Source: Magnolia sinica (lineage: Eukaryota; Streptophyta; Magnoliopsida; Magnoliales; Magnoliaceae). From it: a stretch of DNA of 64,000 nt. Each line of letters starts with the position of its first letter. Within the stretch, counting starts at the first letter, position 1. The notes under the pieces were generated by a model. That model had not been told where the DNA came from. It made no database searches and saw only the letters and a list, made by a program, of their open reading frames with translations. Location of the stretch: NCBI RefSeq assembly GCF_029962835.1, contig NC_080587.1:58371528-58435527 (forward strand), written 5' to 3'. Below are positions 22,363 through 32,980 of the stretch, piece after piece. The translations under genes were made by a program, and so were the position numbers.

Positions 22363-23160
22363 ATGAGTAAACAGGCAGAGGATGATGACGAGGCCCATGA
22401 CATTAACATGATTGACTCGTTCATGGAAGATAGAGCGCTCCGAACTCCATACTTCGACCCTCTTGAGACGTGTTTGGCCTACTCGCCTGATTTGGATGAT
22501 GACACGAATAAGGAGATGGATGTCATGCTTGAAACTACGCCGGTACTTAAAGTTAACCGTTGGAGGCCACAATTTGAAGATTTTTCCTAAACTAATATAA
22601 TGCCTCTACCGTCTAGCTTTAAGATTCTGAAGCTTGACCTAAAACCTTTGCCCGTTGATCTTGAACATGTTTATTTAGGTCAAGAAGAGACATACCCGGT
22701 AGTGATTTCATCGCACCTTGAGAAAAAATAGGAGAGTATGATCTTTTCTACTCTCGAAAAAGCTAAAGGAGTTATTGGGCATATCATCATGGATCTCGAT
22801 GTGGTGAATGAACTCCTTTCAACTGAATGTTTTGACTCTCTAGAAGATTGCTTGGTACACTTTGAAGATTCAAATGATCCCATGATAGAAAATATGGTGA
22901 ATGCCTTGCGAGACAATACATCGGTAGTTGATACTAATCAAGAGAACCCTTACTTTGAAGAACCTCTTTCCACAAATCTTGAATATTTACCATCAAAGGA
23001 GGAGCTGAAAATTGAAGCCAAGTCTGAAACTTCGGAATGTGTTAAGGTTGCATCACCTACTGAGAATTTTTCTGAATTTCACCTACTTGTAATCTCTAAT
23101 TCACCATATTGCTCTAACTTTAAAAATTTGTCTATCATAGGTGAATCATATGTACTTTAG
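22363..23160 (+). pseudogene. pre-RT linker fused to an unrecognised acidic reading frame
   Basis: 22363-22735 still follows the Athila polyprotein (DPLETCLAYSPDLDDD, VNRWRPQFED, YLGQEETYPVVISSHLEK), then IFSTLEKAKGVIG. At about 22780, where other Athila elements continue into RT (GWTIADLKGIDPSICTH), the sequence changes to MDLDVVNELLSTECFDSLED and stays open to 23158. The new part (140 aa including the lead-in) is acidic and rich in E, S and D, with no motif I know. It may be captured sequence or non-conserved DNA that happens to be open. Confidence 0.6.
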
Positions 23161-24457
23161 ACACCTCGGGAGATTAAAAGGAAACTTTATGCTGAAGTCC
23201 ACAAACTTATCTGAAAAATCATGCTCTAGGGCATCCAAGCCTATTGCAAAAAGGGCTTTTGGATGATCTTGTTACAAAATCTACTAAGAAATTTATCAAG
23301 ATATTGGCCAAAGGAGGAACCTTCCGGTATGACAAAGCAGTTTTTTCCTGTTTTCCTACTTAGGTTTACTGCTTTCAAAGAATTTAATATTAGGATAGTT
23401 TGTTTTTCGCTGTTTTAGGATAGTTTGCTTTCCATTATACAGGATAGTTTGCTTATTGTCTGTTGAGTCTTTTGTGCTAACCCATCTTCACACTGAGATG
23501 ATTGGAAAAGCCTCAAAAATTCTTTCTTCAGGTATTATCTTTCCATCACTTCCCTTTTCTTTTTGTTGCCTCTTTTGCATTACATGCTTATTTCTTTTAC
23601 ATTGAGGACAATGTAGATTTTAGGCTGGGGGTGTGGATTAGACAAGCTAATCAGTGTTTTCTTAGTCTTTGAGCAAATTTTACGAAAAATTGAAAAAATT
23701 TTAAAAAATTAGAATTACAAGATGCTTAATGTTGATGCATCATGTCTCTTGGAGTTTAGTCACTTGGGAGATCTCAAAATTAAGTTAAGTCATTAATCCT
23801 CGATTAGGAGTTTTAAACATTGATTGAGTCATGATCTCACATGTCACATCTACCTTACACAGTAAAGTGTCAGTTTGATATTGAATTATTAACTTGATTA
23901 TTATTACGCATGGAAGGAACCAACCTGGGGAATTTGTCCATCATGTTCAATAAGAAGAATTGAAAAGAAAGAAAAAGAAAATACCCAGCTAAAAAGCCAG
24001 TTATCGTCGAAAAGGGCTACCTATTAAAGATCTTTAAAAAGTTGACATAGCGTGAAAGCTATCGATGGACAAATCAAAAGCTGGAGGAATAAAAGAGAGA
24101 ATTAAAATATGAACTGTAAGGCAAGTTTCGATTTAGATTTTGGTTGTCCTGAATGCTCTTTTAACTATCCATGTTATCATGAAAGCGAAGAGCTGAACCT
24201 TAGATTGTGATAAGTCTAGATTTCACTATACACCCATGGAACTCAATGTTTGGAATTGTTCTAATTGGAGAATTTATGCTTTGAATTTGATTATGAAACT
24301 TATCGAGTGCTATAGTTTAGGAGAAGGTAATGCATAACATTGATGCATTTTAGAATTCTATTATCTGATTACTTTTTTTAAAACCACTTGAGCTTATAGA
24401 AATTATCCTATGGTTTTTGAAATATTTTTCGCATACTTTGCTCGGGACTAGCAAAAT
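23161..24457 (+). other. non-coding region where pol would be expected
   Basis: No RT, RNase H or integrase motif in any frame. It contains GGCTGGGGGTGTGGATTAG (near 23622), a phrase resembling the region between integrase and the 3' LTR of Athila elements, and A/T-rich sequence up to the 3' LTR. Confidence 0.6.
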
Positions 24458-24472
24458 GCTGGTTCGGGATTG

Positions 24473-25801
24473 TGCTGAGGGTCAAATATTGAATATTATC
24501 CCTCATTTATATCTTGGTTTTATAAACATGATAATGTTTAATGTTCTATTTTACTCATGTTTGTGTTGCAAGGTGAAATTAAGAGCTTGGATTGAAAAGG
24601 GTAGTAAAAGCATGGATTTGTTGGTCAAGAATCACCAAGGCAAGAGATGGATCTTAGGAGACCAAGATTAAAGAATTCACATGTCAAAGATCTAAGAAAA
24701 CCAAGTGAGGAATAAAGAGAATCAAAGATTTGAAGTGAAAAAAAGGAATCCTGAAATCATCCTGAAAAAAATATATTCTGAAACTCTGTGTCATTTGGTG
24801 AAACTGCGTAGAGTGAAGTCTATTTTGAAAAACTGCGTAGAGTGAAGTCTATTTTAGCAAACTACATAAATTTGAGAAGTTTTTCAACTAGGTGTGGAAG
24901 TTGGAGTTCCACAACTATAAATAGGACTCCCTAGGATGTTCCTAAACATCTTCTAGGGTTTAAGGAGTGAAGCAAAAGGGTGAAAAAGTCGTCACCAAGA
25001 GTTTTTCTTCTTCTTCCTTATTTATTTTCATATTTTTCTTAAGAGACTTTAGTTCAATCATGTCTATGATTGGTTAAACCTCTAAGCTAGGGCTAAGAGG
25101 TGAAGCTTGTAGCATGATGGGATGTTTCTATTGCTTTGATTCATTTTTATGTTGAACTTCATGGATTCTAATTTGATATTTAAGGAATACTTTTAATTTT
25201 TAATGGTTTATTGTGACTCAAATTATAGTAGAACTGCAATAACTTTGAGTATCTTCTTTTCCTAATTTGAGATTATGAAATTAGTAAGTCTTGTTGTTCA
25301 CCATCGTCCCTTGGGCATGGTAGGGTGATGGAATCCTTCCTAATCTTTACAATTCTCTTGTTTTGAGATTATGGGATTGGTAAATCCTATTGTTTGCCAT
25401 TGTCTCCTAGGCATGGCCTGGTGATAGAATCCCTACCAATTATCATAGTTCTCCTTCATTGAGAATTAAGTTAATGGAAGTTCAGATATGGTTTTATTGA
25501 TATATTTTCCAATTAGATAGGATATGACTCCAATTCTAATTGTGTTACTTCAATCAAGTAAGAGGGCTCCCTGATCACTACAAGTAGATCCTTGGCACCC
25601 TAGTTCCCACCTTTAAATTCTTCGTTTTAATTACTTTATTCACAATTACTTTCTCAAATACTTCAGAATTAGTTTTACATCTTCTTCTAGTTCTATTTCT
25701 AGTTAATTTCAAAAACATATAAGTTTCGGTCCCTGTGGATTCGACCTTGGTCTTACTGAGATTATTACTACATTGCAACCCTACACTTGGGGTTGTGAAC
25801 A
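24473..25801 (+). repeat. 3' LTR of the gag-only Athila-related element
   Basis: Copy of 17960-19290, ending GTTGTGAACA. The preceding GCTGGTTCGGGATTG (24458-24472) is the likely polypurine-tract region; the other Athila element has GGTTGGGGGTTG there. The open frame at 25578-25859 crosses the LTR edge into Tat sequence and is not a gene. Confidence 0.87.
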
Positions 25802-26600
25802 GGAGGCGCCTAAGGTATGGTAGGAAAAGTTCCCTTTTGTAAAGGACGTACCTTACCATGATGTATCAAGCTGCCCAGTTTCGAACTCTTTATGCTTGGA
25901 GCTTGTCATCATGAAGTTTGTTCTGCTGCAGGTAGCTTATGATTGGGTCCATCTAGCTTGACATCGGAGTGATAGAAAGTGCTTCCTTCGGTCCATCGGG
26001 AAGTTTTTTGCTAAGAATTTGATCAGGATTGTTTTGGCGATGTCGTCGTCGATTGCCATGGCCAGCTTTGCCAGAGCACCTTCTTAGGAGTTTTCTGCTC
26101 TGGGGACAAAGGTGACTTCACACTTACTAAACTTGCTGATAAGCTTTTTCACCTTCTGTAGGTAGGCGATCATTTTCTCCCCCTTGGCCTGGTACTCGGC
26201 AACAACTTAGTTGACGATGAATTAGAAATCGTTGTGGCGACTCAAGGTTGGTATACGATGTCGAGCTCAATCGCCCATTTCGTCAGTCTCCCCAACATCT
26301 TAGGATTCTGGAGCACTTGGCGGAGGGGCAGATTGGTCGGGACCAAGATGGTGTGGGTCTGGAAGTATGGACAGAGACGTCACGATGAATGATTAAGGCT
26401 AGAACAAGCTTCTCAATATCAGGATATCTAGTCTCAACTTGGACCAACGCCTAACTGATGAAATACACGAGAATTTTCTTGCCTTCAACCTCTCGTATTA
26501 GGGCCAAGCTAACCGTTGTGGCTGAAACAACCAAGTAGAGCAGCAATGGCTCTCCCTATTTGGGCTTGGAGAGTAGCAGGGGTGACCCCATGTACTACTT
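25802..26600 (-). pseudogene. RNase H and start of integrase of the Tat element
   Basis: On the minus strand near 26550-26400: VSLALIREVEGKKILVYFIS, then ETRYPDIEKLVLALIIH, the RNase H start of Tat elements. Near 26240-25980: VAEYQAKGEKMIAYLQ, FVPRAENS and ALAKLAMAIDDDIAKTILI. At 25859-25802: VRYVLYKRELFLPYLRRL, the start of integrase, which resumes at 17954. RNase H removes the RNA template during reverse transcription. In-frame stops are present. Confidence 0.75.
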
Positions 26601-27510
26601 GAGTCACTGAAAGGCTTGTTCACAGTCGTCGTCCCACTTCAGCATCATCTTGCCTTTTAGTTGTCGGAAGAATGGCAAGCAACTTGTTAGTAGCTCCATA
26701 GACAAATCTGTTAAGGGTTGTAATTATGCCTGTAAGGCACTGGATTTTTTTTATATTTTTAGGTAATCTCATGTTCAACAGTGCCTGGATCTTGTCGGGA
26801 TTTGCCTCAATTCTCCTTTGGTTGGCCAAGAAGCCGATGAACTTTCCTAAGCACACCTCAAAGGCGCATTTGTTCGAGCTCAGCCTCATCTGGTACTTCT
26901 TCAGAATGACAAACATTTCTTTGAGATTAGCCATGTGGTCTACCGATCTGGTGCTCTTAACCAGCATATCGTCGATGTATACTTCCATAGAGCGTCTGAT
27001 CTGCTTAGTGAACATCTTGTTGACAAGGCATTAATACATTGCTCCAGCACTTTTCAGCTCGAAAGGCATGACCTTGTAGCAGTAGAGCCCTTTGTCGATG
27101 AGGGAGGTTGTTTTATGCTTGTCGTGTTCATACATGGCTATCTAGCTATAGCCTTAGTAGGTGTCCATAAAGCTGAGGAGTTCGTGCCCGGTTGTACTAT
27201 CGACCAGTTGGTCGATCCTTGGGAGAGGAAAACTATCTTTTAGGCACATTTTATTTAAGTCCATGTATTTAACATGTACTCACCATTTTTCATTTGATTT
27301 CTTTACCAACATGGCATTTTTTATCCAGTCAGGTTAGTAGATCTCTTAAATGAACTCGACCTCAAGACGCTTGTTGACCTCTTCATCGATGATTGCGTAT
27401 CGCTCTGGTTCGAACGCTCCTCGTCGTTTTTGTCTCTCACTGGTCGGTGATCGGGATCGACGTTCAATCTGTGAACCATTACCTCTAGGTTAATATCGGG
27501 CATGTCCTAG
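26600..27510 (-). pseudogene. reverse transcriptase of the Tat element
   Basis: The start is marked by VHRLNVDPDHRPVR (about 27480-27435), followed by a frameshift. The palm domain at 27015-26620 has EVYIDDMLVKS with the catalytic DD pair (26957-26979), NLKEMFVILKKYQMRLSSNK, KFIGFLANQRRIEANPDKI and CLTGIITTLNRF. The enzyme copies element RNA into DNA. It is fragmented, and the fingers region between 27330 and 27020 is poorly preserved. Confidence 0.75.
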
Positions 27511-27612
27511 TGTTAAATGTGATTTCATTCATTCAAATTGGTGGTAGAATCCACACATCCAAGTATTAGGGGTGTGAATCGTGCGGGTTGGGTTGAGGGC
27601 CCGAGCCTGACC

Positions 27613-28080
27613 CTAATTCAAAACAACCCAACCTGCAACCTGATCCAACCCGAATTCCAACCCGAGGTGCCCATCCCGTTGTTGCACTTTCGTCCTAAGT
27701 ATTGTTGAGTAGCATTGTCGGGCCTCGTGCTGATCGCCTCTGACCTGACCGATATCATGCACGGTCGGGAACTTCAATGCAAGGTGGTATGTAGATACCG
27801 TTGCCCTCATGACATTAAGGGATGGTCGTCCCAATATTATGTTCTGGATAGAGGGTCAGTCAATTACTAGGAAGTCGATCATCATGGTGGTCTGGTTATG
27901 ACCCTCTCTTGCTGTCACGGGAAGCAATATACTTCCTTCAGAAGTGATTCTTTCTCCGACGAACCCAAGCAAGGGAGTGCAGACAGGGCGTAGCCCGGAC
28001 CTCCCAATTCCTATCTTATCAAAGGCAGCGGCAAAGAGGATGTCGCTCAAGCTGTCAGTGTCCACTAGAATGCGATGCAC
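27613..28080 (-). pseudogene. aspartic protease of the Tat element
   Basis: ILVDTDSLSDILFAAAFDKI (28077-28018) matches the Tat protease pattern VLIDGGSSADILF. The active-site triplet, normally D-[ST/G]-G, reads D-T-D, so catalysis would be lost. Downstream lie LLGFVGERITSEGSILLPV and, after a frame break, GRPSLNVMRATVSTYHLALKFPT (27834-27766), the usual end of the domain. Confidence 0.75.
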
Positions 28081-28229
28081 CTTTTAGTTGGCCACAGTCA
28101 TGGTTACCACCAAGGCATCATCGTGTGGGTGGTGGATTCCTCAGGCATCTTCCTCAGTGAAGGTCTAGCTGCAAGAGCTCAATTTTTTCTCTTTTACAGC
28201 CTTACTAGTGAGGTATATGTGGTGCTCTG

Positions 28230-29800
28230 TGCTACTGATACTGTGCTTCGAGCATGTTGCATGTGAGCTCTGTTCGAGTCCCCACCCCCTGCGGGTCCTC
28301 CGAATATTGTGCGTATTTCATATGTCGCTTTATTGTTATTTTTGTCACCTTGTTGCTCGTTCCATTTATCAGGTCGCTCGTCCCTTCTTCTGTTGATGTA
28401 CTCTCATAGGTGCCCACTTTGAATGATGGACTCAATCCCTTCCTTGAGATTGAAACATTCGGCGTTGGTGTGGCCATGATCGTGATGGAAATGGCAGTAC
28501 TTCTGCTTATCTCTCTTGTCAGCATTGGCGTCAGCTTCCATCCTGCTCGGCCATTTTAGGATCCTTTTGTCTTAGATCTCCATAAGAACTTTCTTAGGAG
28601 TTACGTTCAGTAAGGTATAGGAGCGAAACCTGCTCTCCGGTCATCTTGGACACTAACCTCTGTTTAGATCATTGTCATTTGTCTTCTTGCTGTTGATAGT
28701 GGGCGGCTCCATTTCCTCATTACGCTTCCTATCCTTAGCCGAGCTAACGTTGCTTCGAGTAGCTTTCCACGAGCTGAAAATCTCCTCCGCGTTAGAGTAC
28801 TTCTAAGCTTGGTTAAGGAGATCATCTAAGGTAGTTGGGGGGTTCTTGCTAATTAAGAAGAGGAACTTCCCCTCCTGTAGTCCAGATATCATGGTAGTCA
28901 GAGCTATCTGGTTGGAGTAGCCATCCACCTATATCTCCTCCTCATTGAAGCGAATGATGTAGTCCTTTAGTAGATCGTCTTCCCTTTGGGTAACAGTGAG
29001 GAGGTGGGTCGTTGGTTACCTTCTATCCTTCCCACCAATGAATTGCGTGATAAAGGTCTTGTTGAGCTGGAAAAAGAAGCTAATGGACTTCGGTTTCAAG
29101 TACCTGTACTGCTTTCATGATGCTCCTGACAAGGTCAGGGAGAATGCTCGGTACATTACTGAGCTCGAAGAGTCGTGTAGCTCCAACCATGCTTTGAAGG
29201 ATTTAAAATGATCTGTCGAATCTCTGGCTCCAGAGTAAGGGGTAATCTGAGGTATCCAGAATCTTAGTAAAAGTTGAGATCTCATGATGTTGTCAGTAAA
29301 CGGAGGTTTTATTTCCTCAAACAAGGCTTCAACGGGAACCCGAGCATAGTACACTTATTGGATGTCATCGAGTTCTCCTCGAATCTCTTTGAGCTTGGCC
29401 TCCCATGGGACCTCGCTCTCTGCAACGACCTCAGGGTCTTTCCCACACCTTCTTTTCTCTAGAGTGTGGCATAAGTTGAAGTCTATGAGTATAGCGGTTC
29501 TCGCGATATGCGTGGGAGCCTATCTATGCTACCTGGGTCATTGCTTTATCACATGAGAGTCATGGGGCACCTGAGGAGGTCGGGACAGTTCGGTCGATAC
29601 TCATACTTCTGCTCCGCGATCGAGAGGTGGTTGTTGCCTTTCCAGTATTTGCATTATCTGGTCGACATATCCCGCTAAGGCTTCGACTTGGTTTTCTAAG
29701 GAGATAAGTCAACCTCCCCTGTTGTGGGACCTTTGTGCGGCTACTGCAGGAGGAGGGTCGGTATGATGTTTTGAAGGTGGATCCTAGAGATTTTTAAGTC
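28230..29800 (-). pseudogene. gag of the Tat element
   Basis: 29354-29115 encodes IKPPFTDNIMRSQLLLRFW, IPQITPYSGARDSTDHFKSF and YRAFSLTLSGAS, the standard Tat gag core. About 28510-28400, in another frame, holds KYCHFHHDHGHTNAECFNLK, the Cys/His-rich motif before protease. Between them several stops and frameshifts occur. Gag forms the capsid. The 29355-29937 stretch is leader, ending at the primer-binding site. Confidence 0.75.
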
Positions 29801-29914
29801 GTTCCTCTTGTGCAGGGGGTTGGTGTAACAATGGCGGCCAAGGCTCTCTTCCTCCCTTTAGCCATTGCAGGGTAAACAGAGACCCGATAAGTGAATTCGG
29901 AATAACTTTACTGT

Positions 29915-29937
29915 CATTCCCACAGACGGCGCCAAAC
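29915..29937 (-). other. primer-binding site of the Tat element
   Basis: The minus strand reads TTTGGCGCCGTCTGTGGG immediately after the 5' LTR. TGGCGCCGTCTGTGGGA is a common primer-binding region of plant Ty3/gypsy elements and fixes the orientation. Confidence 0.8.
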
Positions 29938-30594
29938 TGTTGATACTGCAATCTAGTTGTCCCTGCTGGCCCGTCGCGTACCTTCAAAACCAAGTGAAAA
30001 TGGGAACGTCGGTTGTAGCCAAGAGCCCTCTGATGACTAAATTAGAATAAGCACACAATGGGCGTAGTCAAATTAGGATAATGGTGTCCCCCTTTTCCTA
30101 TGAAGAGGGTCCCTATTTATAACCCCTTGACACTTCTTACGCATATGGCAGTGAATCTGCTAGGAGGATGCATATCATAGAAAGGATCTTTCCCCGAATA
30201 TGTCATGCTTATTTAGGCGAGATCCTCAGTGAAGATCTCAGGGAGGTAATTTTACCCATATACATAGGGGATCTTCCCTAGTGGTTGGCATCCGAGGTCG
30301 AGGCTTATAGCTGAGGCTGACCTCTAAGTCGGTGGTCAAGGCCGACCCCTGAGGTCGGGCCCTTGTTCGAAGTTGGTCCTCAATGTCGTCATACCTAGTT
30401 GTTCCCTAGGTAGAGATTGTGAGGTGTTAACTAGGTGGCCAAGGCTGCCATTCGTGGTTGATACTTAGATTGGTCGCGAAGGTCGTGGTTGGCATTTGAG
30501 ACCGAGCTCATACCCGACCTCCCATCCAAGTTGTTTGCCTCTGATACTTTCATTTTATTCCAACCGTTTGGTCAGTCCAGTTTTACCCATAACA
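29938..30594 (-). repeat. 5' LTR of the Tat element
   Basis: 657 bp, starting TGTTATGGG and ending AGTATCAACA on the minus strand, matching 2608-3264. A minus-strand TATA sequence (GGTTATAAATAGGG) is at about 30114-30122, so transcription would run leftward through gag-pol. GTACT follows at 30595-30599. Confidence 0.9.
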
Positions 30595-30599
30595 GTACT

Positions 30600-31010
30600 A
30601 ATTATGGGGGACTACTTCATGCATTATTACATCTATTCATTCATGATTTATCTCATACAAAATTGCATTGAAATCTTCGATAATTTAATATTTGATTTTC
30701 AAGTTTTATGTAAGAATTTATAGTGTTTTGATAAATATATTTTTATTCAGATTAGATGTACTTTGTTTCAAAACTTCTACTAGATTTGCTCACTGAGTTG
30801 TCCACGTCGCCGACTATTATGGATGTTGAATTTCAGGGCAAGGTATCACTTGGTTGCATGATGAGAGGATTACTAATTACCTTTATTTTATTTAAATTTA
30901 GTTTTCTTTAAAAGATTTAGACTTAATTGTAATGGAATTTGAGTAGAAAGTTATATGACTTCTGATTATAGCCTCAATGATTTAGTATGATAAGATGTGA
31001 ATATTGTTAT
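30600..31010. other. flank right of the Tat element; first copy of a 330-bp repeat
   Basis: 30673-31010 is duplicated at 45461-45783 with few differences. No coding content. Both copies end with TGTTAT, the first bases of a Tat-type LTR, and then diverge: here into the truncated Athila LTR, there into a complete Tat-type LTR. Its original element is not identified. Confidence 0.7.
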
Positions 31011-32980
31011 TCAGAGGATCCACTTGTTGAGATCAGGGAAATCTTATGCCTGCATCAAGAATCATGGAAATTAAACTGAACTTACTTGATCTAGTTTTCA
31101 AGAGGTGAAAGGTATATGAATTAGAATGGATTCCATCACCAAACCATGCCCAGGAGACAAAGCAAACAGTAGAATTCAACTAATTGGCAACCAATCATTG
31201 ATGTATGAAGGTTAGGAAGGGTACTGTCATCCGACCATGCCCATGAGACGATGGTGAACAACAGGGCTTCCTGTCATAAACATCAAAAGGAGGAAGAAAT
31301 ACTCAAAGCCATCGCAGATCTATTGTAATTTTAGTCACAACAAACCATTAAAAAAAACTGAAAGTATTCCTTTTAATCAAACTAAAATCAACATCAGTCA
31401 GTCTAAACAAGAGGCACAAGCAAAGTCTCTCCCATCAGACTACAAGCTTCACCTCTTAGCCCCAACTAAGAGGTTTAGCTGACCATGATTGGCTAAATCA
31501 AAAACAAAAAGAAGGAGAAAAGAAAAAGACAAAACCCAATGGCTCAACTCCCTCTCTCTGCTCACGTCCCGTCTCCCTGCCAAATTCCCCCTCCTGTTCT
31601 CAAGCTCCTTGCCTTTTATAATAATAGAAAGGTCAATGGAAGAAGGTGTTCTCTCGCAGCTTGTCTACAACAGAACCGGACTCCAAAATACGCAGGACTG
31701 TGCGTAAATCAACTTACGCTGATTCTTGGTAGGACCCATTCTTGAGGCCGAAGAAGAGATCCACTCCGTCCATTGGCTTCAGGACGAAGAACCATCCAGA
31801 CTTGCTCGGTGTTGGGTCCAAACCGAGGTGGCCCATGAGAGCTTCCTTCCGCCGTCCCTCTTGCATTTAAACGGTTAAAAACATATCTCTGCCGCCTCTT
31901 GAAATTTCGTCACCTAGGTTAGGATGATGGGGAGCGTGGGCTTCTTCTGGACGGTCCAGATCCGACCGATGAAGTACGATGGTGGCTCACAAGATTCTTC
32001 CGCACACCCTGTTCTTGCGTAAACAGAGAAAACGGATTTCTTCCGCTGTGCTGCTGGCGGGACCCATGCTTAAATTCAGTTGGGAAATCCACACCATCCA
32101 TTGAAATCCTGGCGAAAATCCAGTCAGGAATGAGTAGTTTTGGTAGGTTCTTGTGTGGCCCATTGTACTAACTCAATTCGCCGTTCATCTTACGTCTTTT
32201 GACGATCCACGTGCATACACGTGTATGGGTCCAAAATTCCACCTAGGTGAGGGTATTCCCAACCCTAGAGACACCATGGACAGCTCTGATCATCAAAGTA
32301 TGCTATAGGTGGGACCCACTATCCACACACGGATGGACAGCGTCCGTCCACTGTCCCTGCGTAAGAAGAAGACGGGTCAGCCCGTCTTTGACCGGGCTGA
32401 CGGTCTGGTGCACGGCCGATGCATGTACACTATGTACACTCCCTGTACATGTAGGGTCTACTGTGATGTTCGTGAAACATCCGCTCCATCCATTTGATGT
32501 GTCACTCCATTTAAGGCTTTAAGAACAAAATTGAAGCATTTTCAGATACCAGGCGGGCCCCAAATCACTGATTTATGGGCTAATCTGTTCGTTGGGCCAC
32601 TTTCAGAGGGATCCAATGGCTGAAATTTGACGTGTATGGTTAGTTTTTGGTCCTCGAGCCATGTATAAAGTTTCAAGCCGAACAGATGATGGAAACCTAG
32701 TGATCTTGCATTCTGGCTGACTTTCAGGCCGCTTGAGCTTCAGTTTCTCGATTTTCGCGGATCCCTGACGTGTAATTCCGTCGATCTTGGTCCCCTGGAG
32801 TCCGTTCCTTGCCTTTAGTGTCATCAGAGCGTTAAATCCATGCTTTAAGCTTCCTTTTCAATCCATGCTCGTAAATATACTCTGCATCACAAACATGATT
32901 AAAGCGGGCCATTAAACGAAATCATGTTCATAAATCCAAGCAATAATTGGGGTCTAATATGCAATATTTGACCCTCAACA
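31011..32980 (-). repeat. 3' LTR of the Athila element, truncated
   Basis: Matches 40598-42531 closely. Its right edge (ACCCTCAACA) is intact and preceded on the minus strand by the purine-rich GGTTGGGGGTTG. A minus-strand TATAAAAGG is at 31612-31620. About 209 bp of its 3' end are missing, replaced by the 330-bp repeat with a short AT overlap at the joint. Confidence 0.87.

Larger units (their letters stand above)
17960..25801 (+). mobile_element. gag-only Athila-related element nested in the Tat integrase
   Basis: Two direct LTRs of about 1330 bp (17960-19290 and 24473-25801) start TGTTGAGGG/TGCTGAGGG. The left one is followed by a primer-binding site resembling GGCACCGTTGTCGGGGA. Gag and protease remnants are present, but RT, RNase H and integrase are absent from 22600-24470. 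The flanks rejoin one Tat integrase frame (minus strand, ...LPYLRRL to RPNEAEYIM...), so insertion into that gene is clear. The target duplication is imperfect (GAGGG at 17955-17959 against GGAGG at 25802-25806). It resembles the TR-GAG class of non-autonomous elements. Confidence 0.85.
2608..30594 (-). mobile_element. large nested Ty3/gypsy Tat-lineage LTR retrotransposon
   Basis: Two LTRs of equal length (657 bp) in the same orientation begin TGTT and end AACA. They are flanked by identical 5-bp sequences, GTACT at 2603-2607 and 30595-30599, the expected target duplication. On the minus strand the primer-binding site follows the right LTR, then gag, protease, RT, RNase H and integrase, then an oppositely oriented additional gene, then a purine-rich tract and the left LTR. 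Tat elements (RIRE2, Grande, Retand types) are known for an antisense extra ORF between pol and the 3' LTR, which fits. Much of the 28 kb is later insertion: 3405-9225, about 9732-10700 and 17960-25801, plus an internal duplication. The LTRs differ at roughly one base in eight over the part I compared by eye, so the insertion is old. Confidence 0.85.

Noticed and set aside
17955-25806. Exact 5-bp target duplication for the gag-only element
   Set aside because: The flanks GAGGG and GGAGG are only similar when shifted by one base. The insertion is supported instead by continuity of the integrase frame across it.
25578-25859. 93-aa minus-strand open frame as a gene
   Set aside because: It starts in Tat integrase sequence and reads through the edge into the LTR of the nested element, so it is a chance fusion.
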